A model generated the notes under the pieces. It did no database searches. It saw only the letters and a list, made by a program, of their open reading frames with translations, and was not told where the DNA came from. Positions 1 to 12,308 of a stretch of DNA of 64,000 bases are shown here, in pieces (the stretch's first letter is position 1; each line of letters starts with the position of its first letter). Origin of the DNA: Fagopyrum homotropicum (lineage: Eukaryota; Streptophyta; Magnoliopsida; Caryophyllales; Polygonaceae); NCBI GenBank assembly GCA_033239125.1, contig BSWB01000008.1:9516001-9580000 (forward strand), in the 5' to 3' direction. The position numbers were made by a program, and so were the translations under genes.

Positions 1-889
1 GACGGATTACCAACTAAACAAAATCTTGATAAACAAAAAATGCCCGTGGTTAATCACCACACGGAAACTACTAAACACCTTTTCTTCGAGTGTCAGTACA
101 GCCTAAAGACCATTGATAGCCAAAAGATATCCTCTTTACTTAACAACTGTGATATTGACAATTTGAGCATTAGTGATATTCTATCAGAAATAAAAGAAAA
201 AATCAACGCAACTGAACTAAGACACCTTAGTGTCATTTGGTGGAAACTACCCCTAAATTTGAACATACTAGCTCTAAATCAAATTACCGAATGGGAGAAG
301 GCAAACGCAAAACTTCCGGTGAACAACATAAATCAACCAAATCAAAGAAGGAAAACATTAAACATAAAATGGAAGAGACCAAAAGAGAGATATGCTAAGC
401 TAAATTGTGATGCCGTTGGAAACTCGCCAAACCTTTTTACATTTGGCTTTGTCACTAGGAAATATTTGGTCGTTCCTATCGCTATAGGAAATGGAAAATG
501 TAATGCTGATTCAGTATTAGAGGCAGAAGCTTATGCTCTACGTGAGGGTTTGAAAAGGCCAAAGAGTTAGGTGTTACATCATCAAGATTGAAGGAGACAA
601 TCTGATGCTCATTAACGCGATCAACCGGACATGGAAACCTCCATGGAAAATGGATATAATCATATATGATATTTCTAACATGATCTCGAGATTCACGAAC
701 TCTTCCACTCACCACATCTTCAGGGAAATCAACACAGTTGCAGATAGGATCGCGATGCACGGATTCGGTTCACCCATCGACATCGGTTCCATTTCAAATG
801 ATGTTGAAGACCTCTGATGTTATAGGTCGATCGGTTTTAAGGAACTGATCTGCTTATTTCGCTTACCTTTGTATCAAAAAAAAATCAAC
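1..889 (+). mobile_element. LINE (non-LTR retrotransposon) 3' end, broken
   Basis: The frame is open from base 1 to 570. It reads as the zinc-binding domain that follows plant LINE reverse transcriptases (GLPTKQNL ... HHTETTKHLFFEC), then the start of an RNase H domain (KLNCDAVG, AEAYALREGLK). After frameshifts near 560-605 the RNase H continues at 605-817 (DNLMLINAI, FREINTVADRIAMHG). A short 3' UTR and an A-run at about 878-889 mark the 3' end. The zinc-binding cysteines are partly lost. The 5' part lies outside the window. The same tail is seen in the relics at 9588 and 12000, so several copies of one LINE family are present. Confidence 0.85.
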
Positions 890-890
890 A

Positions 891-1317
891 TAAGAAAGGT
901 CATGACCAATCAAAAGAGATGGATCGAAGGCCAAGTGACGTAGCTTGTTGCTGATAATTTGAGGCAATTTTGAAAGTTGATGATTGTGAAAGGTTTGGAT
1001 GGTTAATCCGAATTGGGAATCTATCCCGAGGAAGAAGAGACCGCCATTGTTGGAAGAGCGAGAGAAAAAAAAAATTGTGAGAATCAGTTAAGCTCTGATA
1101 CCATAAGAGATGATGAACTTAAACTTGTATTCAATCAGTAAAGAACGTTATAATATATAGAACAAGCTGGAGTAGGTAAAGAGAGATTAGAGGAGAGAAT
1201 CTCTCCGACTATATAACTAATCTGATTTAGTCTATCCTAATTAGGATAAAAGGAAAATAATTAGTGTTAAAAATATAACATATACAAAAGTGCAGACTAG
1301 ACAGGAATATATTAACA
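891..1317 (-). mobile_element. Ty1/copia 5' end: LTR, primer binding site and start of gag
   Basis: Read on the minus strand, an LTR-like segment from 1317 to 1111 begins TGTTAATATATT and ends TTCATCA. Seven bases later comes TGGTATCAGAGC (1103-1092), the initiator-tRNA-Met primer binding site typical of plant copia elements. The following leader contains an ATG and a short gag-like start (MAVSSSSG, then a stop). The element is cut at about 890, where the LINE poly(A) begins, so only the 5' end survives. There is no second LTR in the window. Its LTR edge lies about 200 bp beyond the PEX6 stop codon. Confidence 0.65.
1092..1103 (-). other. Primer binding site, initiator tRNA-Met type
   Basis: The minus strand reads TGGTATCAGAGC, complementary to the 3' end of plant initiator tRNA-Met. 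It lies seven bases after the putative LTR end. Confidence 0.75.
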
Positions 1318-1520
1318 GCTAGCAATTGCATATTGTGTTGAGAACCCTTTGTTTGCAGGTTGGGTTTGGGCTGATCTAAAACCCTTGTTTATTGTATTTA
1401 TTAGAATTTGGATTTCAAATGGTACAAACTTCTTATGTGAAATAGTGGGTGCCTCAACTCAGAAGATGAGCTATGCAAGTATTTCCTACATACTAAAAAG
1501 ACATGACCTGAATTTATACC

Positions 1521-4500
1521 TCATCTTGAACCTCCTTCAAATTGCCACCTTAGCCTCTCATACTTCTCCAGTTCTTCCATGGAGAGTGAAGGGGCCAATT
1601 CTTCCAGTACCTGCATTTATACCCTCAATCAAATACCAAACACGGGAGTCAAACGCGACTCTTGTTCGATTTCTTAGCAGATCGATACAAAGCTACGGCT
1701 TGCGCAAGGGTTCATGAAATAGTATGATAAGTGGCATCATCTGGATGTTAACTTTGAATTCAAGATTTCAGGTCCAGGAGATGTTATTTGAGTACTCACC
1801 TTCATAAAATCATCATAATCAATAATAACATCAGTGTCGTCGTCTTCGCCCGCATCTCCACTTGAATCTAAATTTGAAACCTGGAGAAGGTTCATTATGT
1901 ATCAAAATCACTGACTGGAGCTACGAAGTGCTTGAAGAGGTGCTACAGATGATCCCCATCCTCCATTGAACGTAAATGCATTATACTCAATGTAGGTGCT
2001 TGCAATCATTCGACACCATGTCCTTTATTTCTACTATCCTTTGCTTTTATTTTCACACTCTTTGCTTTTATGGTTTAGCATTCACCGGTTTACCATCAAG
2101 TTAAATATGCAAGCAGCATGCTAGGCAATTAAGGATATTAGATATAGCTGGTTTATATAATAGCTCTTTGATACCTTGCGCTTGGCAGCATAAAACCATG
2201 CATCTGCACAGAGAGCATATAGATCAGCACCTGTGAAGTTCGGTGGACATCTTTCTGCGATAGAGTAAAGTGACACATCTTCATGCAACTTGAACTTCCT
2301 AGTAAGTGCTTTCAGGACTCTGCAAAAAACAAGGTGCCGTGATAATGTAACATGAACAGTCATAACCGAAACATTGAACACAAACAAACACATCAATCAG
2401 AAATCTGAAACAGAAGCAACTAACCTCTCTCTGTTAGTTGGATCAGAGCTAATCCCAACGTAGATAAGTTTATCTAATCGGCCAGGTCGAAGAAGTGCCG
2501 GATCAATTAAATCCGGCCTGTTGCTCGCTCCAATCACAAACAGATCCTAGTCAAACAAAAAACAGAGACTCGCACTTGCATTCAAAACAATTTTTGGAAG
2601 AAGAGAAAGGGCTAAAATTATAGATGGATTTATAAGAGAAACTAACCTCATTTGAATTACCAACACCATCCATTTCAGCAAGCATCTAGCAACAATGCAA
2701 AAGGCTTTTTGTAAGGAGCCAGCAAGAAAACAAGTACATATAATCATCCACAATCATATGGGTAGACTCTTCACCTGAGAAACCATTCTATCCATGACAC
2801 CACCCGAATCACCGGACATACCTCGTGCTGGAACAAGAGAATCCAGCTCATCAAAGAATATCACACATGGGCGAGCTGTCCTGGACTGTAAACATAGTGA
2901 ACTGAGCAAGAGATATACACTTGTAACTGTACATGCAAGTAGTCCAGTACTTTAGATAGAAAAACTAACCTTCTCAAATATTTCCCGAACATTTTTTTCT
3001 GATTCTCCTATATACATATTGATTAGCTCGGGCCCTTTTATGCTAAGGAAATTCAAGTTGCATTCTGTAGCCACAGCTTTCGCCAATAAAGTCTGAAGTT
3101 TCACAAGTACAGCCATGGATTAGGGTCACTGGAAGTATATTCTTTTATACGAAACGAGAGGACACACACCGAAAAATGACGTGCAGCCCATTACATATTT
3201 ATCAAAGAAGACATACCTTCCCAGTACCTGGAGGTCCATAAAGAAGAATACCGGAACGCTTGCGCAAACCAGATGAATATGAATCTTTATTTTGAAGAGA
3301 CAACTGCAAAATAGACTAACTTAGTTTGCTAGTAGGAGCACATATACAATATAAAGTTTAAAGCCTTCTACTGCCTATGGTTTAGAATAACCCACAGCTC
3401 ATCAGAAACCGTTTTTGAGTTTGATGACCTGCTTGCAAAGAGAACGAAGATGTCATGAACGATGACTAGTTGTAATAGCAGAGTGTATTTCCAGAAGTTA
3501 TTTGTGCTAGGAGTTTGACCCTAGTTAGTTGCAAAAACTCAACTTATGAGGGTTTTAGCTACCTTGCATTTGAGGTAATAATCAACACAGGATTCAAAAT
3601 TTGTTTCTATAAAAATTAAATAGACAAAAACAGGGAACTGACTCGCGGAAAAGCAAAGAATGGATTAAGTACCAACAATGGGAATAAGTTGCATCTCCTT
3701 GATTAAAACAGGACATCGACAACTTAAAACAAAACTTACACCATGGTGGAAAACAGGAAAGAAACAGAACTGAAGGGAGAAAGAGAAGAATGATCAGAGA
3801 GTCGGGATCATGTCATAAAACACTTAACAGAGTCTCAGTTATAAACACATTCTACTAACCTGAATGGTATCCTTAATCAATTCCTTTGCATCTTCAAGCC
3901 CACCAACATCATCCCATCTCACATCAGGAATCTAAAGCCAAAGAAGCATACAAAAATAAAGACACAGATATAGAACTCATCAAGTGAATAAACTGATAAT
4001 AAAATAAAGACAGCTAGAATAATATCATTGATAAACATGGTCATTTAGAGGTATATTAAGCCAAAGCAACATAAAACTGCTTATATATATCAATAATCAC
4101 CTCTGGAGTACCCACTGAAGATGCAGCAACTTTTTTCTTAAGTGGTTTCAGTGTTTTCGTCAAAGCACTTTTAAATTCATCTCCAGCGGGAACCTTAGGA
4201 ACTTGCTGAACTTCTTTCATCTGCACAGGGATGAGCTTAGGACCACTATGTTCGTCCTTCCCAAGCTCAAACTCATACTTAAACTCAGGAATAAAACTGG
4301 CCAAGGTTTCTGCAATTAATGTCACTAAATCCCTTGGCCTGAATCCAAATGTTCTAGCAACCAAATACTGCACCAAGTCCTCAAGACCTTCCTGCATCGA
4401 GAGATCAATTCAAAAATCCTGGATAATATAATAAAGATGCTAAAACAAGTTGCAGAACCCCTTCACTCAAAACTACTAAGTGAACACCCAAGTTTGCATA

Positions 4501-7500
4501 GCACATAAACAGATCGTACGTACTCAACAGAACAATTTTTTCATGTATAAAATGAGATTTAAGGGTCTTGTTCGATCCCTGTGATATGCATCTTTTACAA
4601 TTAAAAATGGTGCAGCTGAGCAGTTATATATGACATAAAGTGAAAAGGTTTTGCTCGTCCTCCACTCTGTATTATTCCATGTAATATCTAGTTTATCTGC
4701 TTAGTTGGGGCAGATTGACGTGAAAATTTAGGAAGCAGAAAGAGAAGTGGTTATGAAAAGCACACAAAACTACTTGTTTACAGAAGTCAACTAGTAATAG
4801 GCTAAGAATTTTGTATCCACAATCTGAAACATAAAAAGATGCCTAACTATAGTTGATAATGATAACTATAATATGATAATCTACAAAATGAATGCTACAT
4901 ACGTGGGTTGAACCTTCAAAAATCCTTTGCAGTGTTGTGGAAATCATTCTTTTCCTTTGTTCTTCAGTTAAGGGTCCTATGCTAATTTCATGAGTGAAGC
5001 AACGCCTGATCTCAGTGGGCAAACCTTTAGGTTTGGCTGTTGTTGCAATTAGATGGACCTTCAAGTACAGTACAAAAGCAGCATATATGTTAGTGGCCCA
5101 TGGATAATGCACTAAAGATAACCATTACTTAATAAGTTGGAAAAAAAAAATTTCAAAAACAAAAAGATACATTCAAGTTAACAGTGTTTTTCTCCCCCAG
5201 ATCAAATGATAATACTTTCTGCTACATATTAAATCAACAAGATTTCAAGTAGCCATTATATGGAACGAATCTCAATTAATTTACTATGGATATCAAGGGT
5301 TTAAACTAGGCACATCATTGTTATAATGTAAGTTGTAAAGGATATACCACCACCAGGCCATCGGTAACAATTTTAGTCAGGAACAGAGACAAATAAGGTT
5401 TAATATTTTTATACTTTTATGAGGACAACAGACAATTGGAATAAGTGCACATGTTTTACAGATGGTTGACAAAATATTACTAGCTTACGTAGCCAGAGTT
5501 ATAACTCTTCTCCTCATGTGAAACACCTTCTGCAAATCGCTCAGTATTGTCCTTGATGACTTTCTCAACCTCCTTAGCTATCCCAAACTGCCCAGGTTGT
5601 GCCAAGTTATTCAAAGCATCAAAATGGCGAAGGAGAAGTATGCTTGGAAAGTACCTGCGAGAAATAATTAACGAACCACTAAGCAACCACAACGATATGG
5701 AAGCTATATTCTGAGATCTACACACATTTCTTATGATGGAACACAACAAAATTACACTTTTAACATTGTCTGTGTCATTCAAGAAACAAAGTACGACAGA
5801 TCATAAAGTTTATTCATCAAATCTCAAGCTGAAAGCCGCATTTCAAGTGTAACAAGTAGTAACTTAATGCTAACAATCTAGATGATCAGTGACGTGAAAC
5901 ATTCTATAGAACATCTTAGCTCAAAAATACCTCAAGTTGCAGTCATATTAACGTAATCTTTGTACATGGTGTGTCACCATGGTTTGAGATGCTTCTACAA
6001 AGCTTTAAGCGGGAAAAATTTAAGGCATCCAAATATTAAGGATTGATAGTATATATTCTAGCATGTTAGATGCATGCCAAAGACTATCATCAAGACATAA
6101 GTGATGAATAAAATGGAGCCGAAACAAGTTGCAGTGAAAAGCAACACGAAACCATTGTGAGCATTTTACCTGTGAGCTGCCTTAAAAGCCTGATTCAGTG
6201 CAGCTACAGTTGCTTTCTTGTCAGAAGATTCCATTAGATTACGACAGTCAAATTCCACCAAATGCAGGCCAAGTTGATGAGCGACATATCTAACAACAGT
6301 CCTCTTTCCGATTCCTGAGATAATACCATAATTATAATTTGCAACAAAGAAAGCGATATACAATCATGCATGTATTAACTGCCTTCTCTGACCAAGACTA
6401 CAAAAATGGATGCAGGTATGCCACACCAAAAGGACATTTGAACAAAGGAAATTGGAAAGTACCAAACACGACCTCTTTTCACGCAATGGTGAAACAATGC
6501 CTGTATCTTTGAAGAGGAATGTTTAGAAGAATCAATAATTGCATAAAGCTTCCATTTCGCTTGGCGCAAACTCATGATACTGATAAGGATATTATAAGTA
6601 CCTTTTCAGCATTCTTAGGCATAAGCCATAAGGAGTTGGGCCAAACGAGGGAAGGAGACAAGAATGCCTGTGCAGCCTAGATTACAACCAAGTGACACCA
6701 GCCAAAAGCAATCTTGACTCTAAGAGATCAAGTGTTTCATTAAACCAGTAGCTAGGAGAAATATTATGATCTCGTGAGCAAAAGAAATCAGCCTGTATCA
6801 CATTGTTCATTGTTATGCAGATATATAAGCAGTGAAACCAAAGTAGCTAGAGAAGGCATACATGAGTTCCCTTGTTTTCCAACAATAGATGCAGTAACAC
6901 ATACAGGAAGGGAGAAGGAAATAAATTCCATACAGCAATAGGGAACTATTTCAGGTTCATAATATCCACAAATAAACATTTCATTAATACACAAGCAAGA
7001 TAAATATCCAAGAAATGTCCATTTGCAAAGCAAATAGCACTGCATCATATTTAGGAAAGCAAGAAACCGAATTTCCAAAACTTAAAATTGTACACATACC
7101 TTCCAAGCCATGTAACAAGATGACAACTTTGAACTTGGCAACAGAAGGAATTAGTTTTGGCACAAGCAAAGTTGCCAAAGTTTTAACTGTTTCAACTTGT
7201 GGTGGGACAATACCAACAGGTCCAAAGATCAGGAGAGGTGGTGGGAGAGCAGCAGCAACACTTCCTCCCAGAACAAGGGCAGTTTGCAAGCAATTGACAC
7301 GAAGCACCGCTTCCTCGGAAGGATCCATAGCCACAACCTTATAGGAAATCACAATCATTCGTCATCTGCGACAAATCGATCTAATGGTGTCCATTAAACT
7401 TTTATGGTAAGTGATAGTTACCTTAAAGTGAATTATCTCACCATCATTTTCTTTTGGTCCTTGCCGACAGCGGCGGCATATCACTGAATTGCAGTGAGAT

Positions 7501-8819
7501 TTAATCTTAATGCTAAATATATCATCTTTACTAAGATATCTATCGATGGTGAAGTAGTCATGTAATGCTTTGTCAATACTGCCTTGGCGAACTTTGGCTT
7601 CAATATCTGATTTCTCTTTAAGTGATTGGATAATACCACACTCTGGTATGTTCACAATGGAAACTCTCAGATGAGATGCATATCTCGGCAAATGAAGCCA
7701 AGGTTCCAACACTACATTTACAACATGATCCTTAGTCCCTTCATCTGATATATCTTCCCTTTCAGACTCAAACAAAGATGCTAGTGTGTCATTTCCATGT
7801 CCAAGCAAACGTGCAAAGCATGATGTGTGCAAACCAATGTTGAATGCCAGGTAAGGTGTTAGAAAAGCAATTCCCTTATCTAAAGCTGCCTTGGAATTTT
7901 GGGTGAGTGAAAAGGAAGGAAAAACACTCATCACATGAGGATTATGAACATAAGGAGAGCACTCTTCAGCATCAGGTGGGTTATCTTTAGGGACAGGAGG
8001 ATCCAGAGCAACAACCTGAGCTACTCTTTGCAGCTTTAGAAAAGCATTCCTTACAAGAACCTATTATTTAGGGGGGAGACAAGTTAAATAGAAAATAAAA
8101 GGATGATCATCACATATACAGAGTAACAAAAAGGATGAAGTATAATGCAAGCAGTGAAATGATCATCCGTGTCATATGCCACGTCTAAAAGAAGCTGAAT
8201 GTCCTAACTACATATGCATCAAAAGCTGAATCGAACTTAACGAACAAGTGAGTTAACCACGGAGTCGCTTATTTTATTTATTACTAAAGATGAACTAGAA
8301 AATATTGAACATTTTCCCCCTGGAAAAAGATCTAATAAGCTGCCAAATGCAATTACAACCTTTTCGTGAAAGGATGCGTGGTTTCTGAAACGATGAAGAA
8401 CGCAAAACTAGCCGCACGACTATCCTACCTAAATTTCTACACAGATAGGCTGTTTCAAGTGGTCGAATCTAGCAAAATCCTAAGTTAATCATTCAAATAT
8501 GAGGTGAAGACTCCAATCATAAACTAGTTCATACCGTGGAGCCGGAGATGATTCCCAGCTGTCTGAGAGAAGAAGTAGATATTCCAACTAGAGCAGAGCG
8601 GTCGAGATTGCTCGGATTGGAGTGAACATCTTTGGCCGCCGGAAAGAGCAGAATGCCAGCCCGGAACTTAAGAGGTGACGGAGAATCATCGGAGAAGGGA
8701 GCGGATGAAGTATCAGATCCTTCGAGCTTCTTGGACGGAACTAGGAGTGAGTTCACTAGAGCTTTGGTGGAAGCAAGCACCAACGGCTTCCGACGACGAC
8801 GACCTCCCACTTCTCCCAT
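1521..8819 (-). CDS. PEX6: Peroxisome biogenesis protein 6, AAA ATPase (16 exons, 929 aa)
   Basis: Exons (minus strand): 8819-8535, 8060-7422, 7337-7100, 6314-6170, 5654-5489, 5058-4903, 4391-4101, 3931-3860, 3303-3217, 3092-2970, 2885-2775, 2685-2647, 2546-2425, 2319-2175, 1880-1800, 1610-1521. All introns are GT-AG and phases agree. The sum is 2790 nt, 929 aa plus stop, close to the roughly 940 aa of Arabidopsis PEX6. Residues 1-340 form the N-domains. The first ATPase domain is degenerate, as known for this family: Walker A GLEGIGKR (385-392) and LLLRHFD (442-448) in place of Walker B. The second is intact: GPPGTGKT (687-694), VIFFDELD (742-749), GASNRPDLIDPALLRPGR (790-807). With PEX1 it forms the membrane-tethered hexamer that pulls ubiquitinated PEX5 receptor out of the peroxisomal membrane. 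Residue 808 is Leu where Phe is usual. No frameshift or in-frame stop; it looks functional. Confidence 0.95.
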
Positions 8820-9223
8820 TGGACTCCTCGCCCCTCGGCTTCACCGTCTTGTCAGTTGTCTCTGTTTGTCAATGTATTTGTTAATCGGGGAAATATGGGT
8901 AAAATCCGATTTATGCAAAGTATTTTCTTTTTATCCTGATATTATTTGTTTATTCCGGTAATTATGATACTCAACGCTATTGTTCAATTTTTATAGTGTC
9001 AGGAGTGTATTTTGAAGTAAAATAAATCCAATAAATAAACTACAAGTAAATAACATTATATAATTTATTTATATAAATACGTTGAAAAATAAACTTGAAA
9101 ATAAACTTTAAACCAATTTAAACTCATTTAGTTTATAAACCCGAAAATAAATCAATCTACAAGTATACATGCCCTAAATAGTTCACTATTTTTTTTCTAA
9201 ATCAGTTTTATATTTTTCTTGAC
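8820..9223. other. PEX6 upstream region
   Basis: The sequence 5' of the PEX6 start codon, expected to hold its promoter. I see no clear TATA box close to the ATG. From about 8990 it becomes very AT-rich (repeated ataaataaac and similar). No coding potential. Confidence 0.4.
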
Positions 9224-9259
9224 AGACTTTAATTTACTAACATAAAATGGCATTAAGCT
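9224..9259 (+). repeat. 36-bp direct repeat, copy 1
   Basis: Starts agacttt and contains tttactaac and aaaatggcatt. It matches 12273-12308 with three mismatches. The 3.0 kb between the copies holds two LINE fragments and an LTR-like block. Confidence 0.7.
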
Positions 9260-9587
9260 CCGTGAGAAATTTGATAATAAGACAATTGTACACTTAAACG
9301 TCACATGGTGACATATTTGGTATATAAGAAACCAAAAAATATTTTGCGAAAAATTACCAACAAACATGAGAGAATTGCCTACAAAACTAATTCATGATTG
9401 AAATGCCAACAACCCAAGCATGAAGAAGGTCATGAAAGCACAAACGAAAAAAAACAAGGAGATTAAGATGGACAAGGCCACCAATAGGCTTTGTCAAACT
9501 TAAATGGATGGGTTAAAACGAAATAAAAAATAATGTGCATTTGGATATATCCTTAGAAACAAATATGCATCCACAATTGCTTTTTTT

Positions 9588-10345
9588 TGGATACAAAGGT
9601 AAGGTAATTAGAAGGATCAGTCTCTTGAGACAGATCATCCTAGAGCATCATTGCGGAAGAGGATATCGACATCATGAGGGAGGGAACCATCAAAAGGGAG
9701 GTCGGAGGAGCCGTGAAAAGTCAGACGATCAGCAACAGTGTTGACTTCCCTGAAGACATGAGTGGCCCTGACAGAAGAAAACCCACACAAAAGCAAAGTG
9801 ATATCCGAAACAAGCATATCAACTTCTCAAGGGGGTTTCCAAGAAAAGTTGATAGAATTAATAAGGGTTAAATCGTCACCCTCGATCATAATATCAGTAA
9901 TGCCCAAAATCTTAGCCTAAAGGATGCCATTTTGAAGGGTGAAAGCTTCGGCTTCCAATACATAATCAACTATACACTTACCGAAGCCGAAAGACAGGAG
10001 GTCATCCGACCCGTTCCTGATGACAAAACCAAAAGCACACATACCATATAAGGACCAAACGCATCAAAATTAATTTTGACGGAGTTGCCTATTGGACGTT
10101 GCCATTTAATATTTTTAGTTTTTCTTTGTTGGTTGACCGTTTTTGGCTTAATAGGGTTCCGAATACCTTTAGCATTATTTCAATCAGTGATATGCCTGGT
10201 AATAAGATAGTCAACATTATTTTAGATGACTTGATTTTTTTTAAAAAAAAACTATTTACGGTGCATCCAAAGTGACCACCAGAAAACACAAAGAAATCTA
10301 AAATCAACAGCCAGAATGTTGTCCTTTATGAAACAATTAGTATCA
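9588..10345 (-). mobile_element. LINE 3' end relic with RNase H
   Basis: A T-run at 9581-9588 is the poly(A) tail read on the minus strand. Upstream of it, the minus frame 9817-9635 reads FREVNTVADRLTFHG ... LFRNDALG, the same RNase H tail as in the LINE at 1-889. Further 5' (about 10090-9900), broken frames give RNase H pieces such as KINFDAFGP and LEAEAF. Several frameshifts make it a pseudogene. The 5' limit is approximate. Confidence 0.75.
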
Positions 10346-10379
10346 TGCACACTAAAATTGAGAGGATCACAATTTTAGT

Positions 10380-11990
10380 TTTACACATGTAGTGACAAGC
10401 GTAAAATCGATGTCGTTGTTTTTAGACTTATCAAAGTAAAGTTCCAAACTCAACACTAACCAAGGTATAACAAATAAGTAAGGGTCGAACCCAAGAGAGT
10501 GAGAAGTGAAGTAACGTATGATTAAGATTCAATTATCAATTAAAAGTAACCAGGTGGGGTTTGGATTATAATAGTGAATAAGACAAAAGCATCTAATAAC
10601 AAAGTAAAGATGGTGATAATAGTTTTAAGAAAAACACTACAATAGGTTAGATTTCCGCATACATATAACTCGATAGGTTCTTTTTAAAAGCATTCATCAA
10701 TTGTTCTCATCTTGATCATATTCATGCATTAAGTCAACCGGCATTAACACAACTTAACAAGTTATCGATCCGTAAACCTACAAGACCATACGACAAGTTA
10801 TCATTCATGCAATGATAGAGAGATACATAAAAGAGAAACAATCCGTTAATCTTGTTATGTAGTTGTATTCCTTTACCCTTATATAATCACGATCCGTTAT
10901 TACCTAGGAGTTTGCTACTGGATTAATGACCCGAACTCACAACCAAATAAACTTATCCTTTTGCATGCAATCATACAACTTAGGTGATCAAACTATTTGA
11001 AAACAAACATGCAAACATAAGTTAAGAACAAGGAATATAACACAATTGGATACTAAATAAAACTTCTACTGAAAATAACTTACAACCAACTCATATGCAG
11101 CTTCAATCAACCCAATGTAGCTAGGAGACTTAGCACTCCATATAAGTGACAACTAAACGAAGAGAAGTTTTTGTGGGAAAAGAGGATGATTCTAACAATC
11201 AGCCTAGGACTCTATTTATACTAGAAATGATATTAAATGAGAGTAAATAATGGCCATAAAGGTGGGTCTAAACAACCAGAGTAATGTCTTCTGTTACTAA
11301 ACCGTAGGCGCGGATCTGGGAGCCGCAGGGGTGGTTTTGTGCAAAACGCTCCATCTTCAACTTGGCCACGGGGCGACATGGCAGAGCTGCGGGGGCGGTG
11401 TCTTTAATGCTTTGGAACGCTTGACGATCGATCTTCTCGACGTTTCTGTTGTCAAACCACAGGAGCGGCTCAGTGCCACTGCGGGGGCGGTGACATAGAC
11501 TCTTCAACTTCGCAAGTCCGCTAGCTTGGACGCAAGGGCACCGACATTGGTCTTCAAGGGGTGTCACCGCAGGGGCGGCATGGGAGTGTCGCAGGGGCGG
11601 TGACATCCTTGCTCTCGGGGCGCTGGCTAGGGGCTGAGTGCGGCGTCGGAGGCATCGGCCACCACTGGGGGAGTGACCTAGGGCCAGGGTGCGGCTGAGC
11701 AACAAAACGTTGTCTTGGTTGTCTTCTTTGATCTTCTTTGTCTTCGAAGTGTTGCTAAACCTTCATAATTCTTCATTATGGACTTCTTCATGTGGATGTA
11801 CATGTTAGCAACACACAACAACCAATATGACTCTAAATACATGCTAAAACAACCTAGATATGATAGTGATTCCATCACATATCATAAATCTATAAGCCTT
11901 AGAAAAGGAATCCTAAAACAAAAGAACTAAAAATTAAGAATATTGAAACTAAATGAGATAATTTAATGATTATCAATGCTATTAATAATA
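10380..11990 (-). mobile_element. Decayed LTR-like block with repeated GC-rich motif
   Basis: No protein can be read. The block resembles in layout the LTR of element 1 in this window: near its left edge it has the phrase gggtcgaacccaagagagtg, comparable to agagtcgaactcaggga in the element 1 LTR at 32803. A GC-rich island at 11300-11700 repeats a motif of the type GC(A/G)GGGGCGGTG about five times (near 11324, 11385, 11478, 11566, 11590). The 145-aa ORF across the island (11268-11705) is a product of its base composition. Assignment as an Athila/Tat-type LTR is inference. Confidence 0.35.
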
Positions 11991-11999
11991 TCTAGAACC

Positions 12000-12252
12000 C
12001 CTTGGAAATTGAACTCATTAAAGCTGATATTTCTTTTCTCTTAACCGAGTTCATGCAGGTCAACATACACGACGTTTTTAGGGAAACCAACAGCGTTGCG
12101 AACAAGCTCGCAATACTTGGTCATGACGGTCCCTCACAAGATGATCAAGTTCCACAAGAAGTTGTTATTCTCATCCGGAAGGATGCTATAGGATGTTGCA
12201 CCAATAGATGGTGACCAAGCCTAACTGCTTACCGTTATATTAAAAAAAAAAG
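12000..12252 (+). mobile_element. LINE 3' end relic
   Basis: The frame 12002-12214 reads FRETNSVANKLAILG and VILIRKDAIG, the C-terminal RNase H tail of the same LINE family. It is followed by the family 3' UTR phrase ctaactgcttaccgttat and an A-run at 12241-12251. It is 5'-truncated, as usual for LINEs. Confidence 0.75.
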
Positions 12253-12272
12253 GCATTCGACTAGAAGATAGT

Positions 12273-12308
12273 AGACTTCAATTTACTAACGTAAAATGGC
12301 ATTTAGCT
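12273..12308 (+). repeat. 36-bp direct repeat, copy 2
   Basis: Partner of 9224-9259, lying just beyond the poly(A) tail of the LINE fragment that ends at about 12252. Confidence 0.7.

Noticed and set aside
10484..10500. tRNA-like phrase gggtcgaaccc
   Set aside because: No acceptor stem, anticodon arm or length to fit a tRNA; it is a recurring phrase of these LTRs.
11268..11705. 145-aa minus-strand ORF in a GC-rich island
   Set aside because: The island consists of repeated GGGGCGG words within an LTR-like block; the ORF is a by-product.
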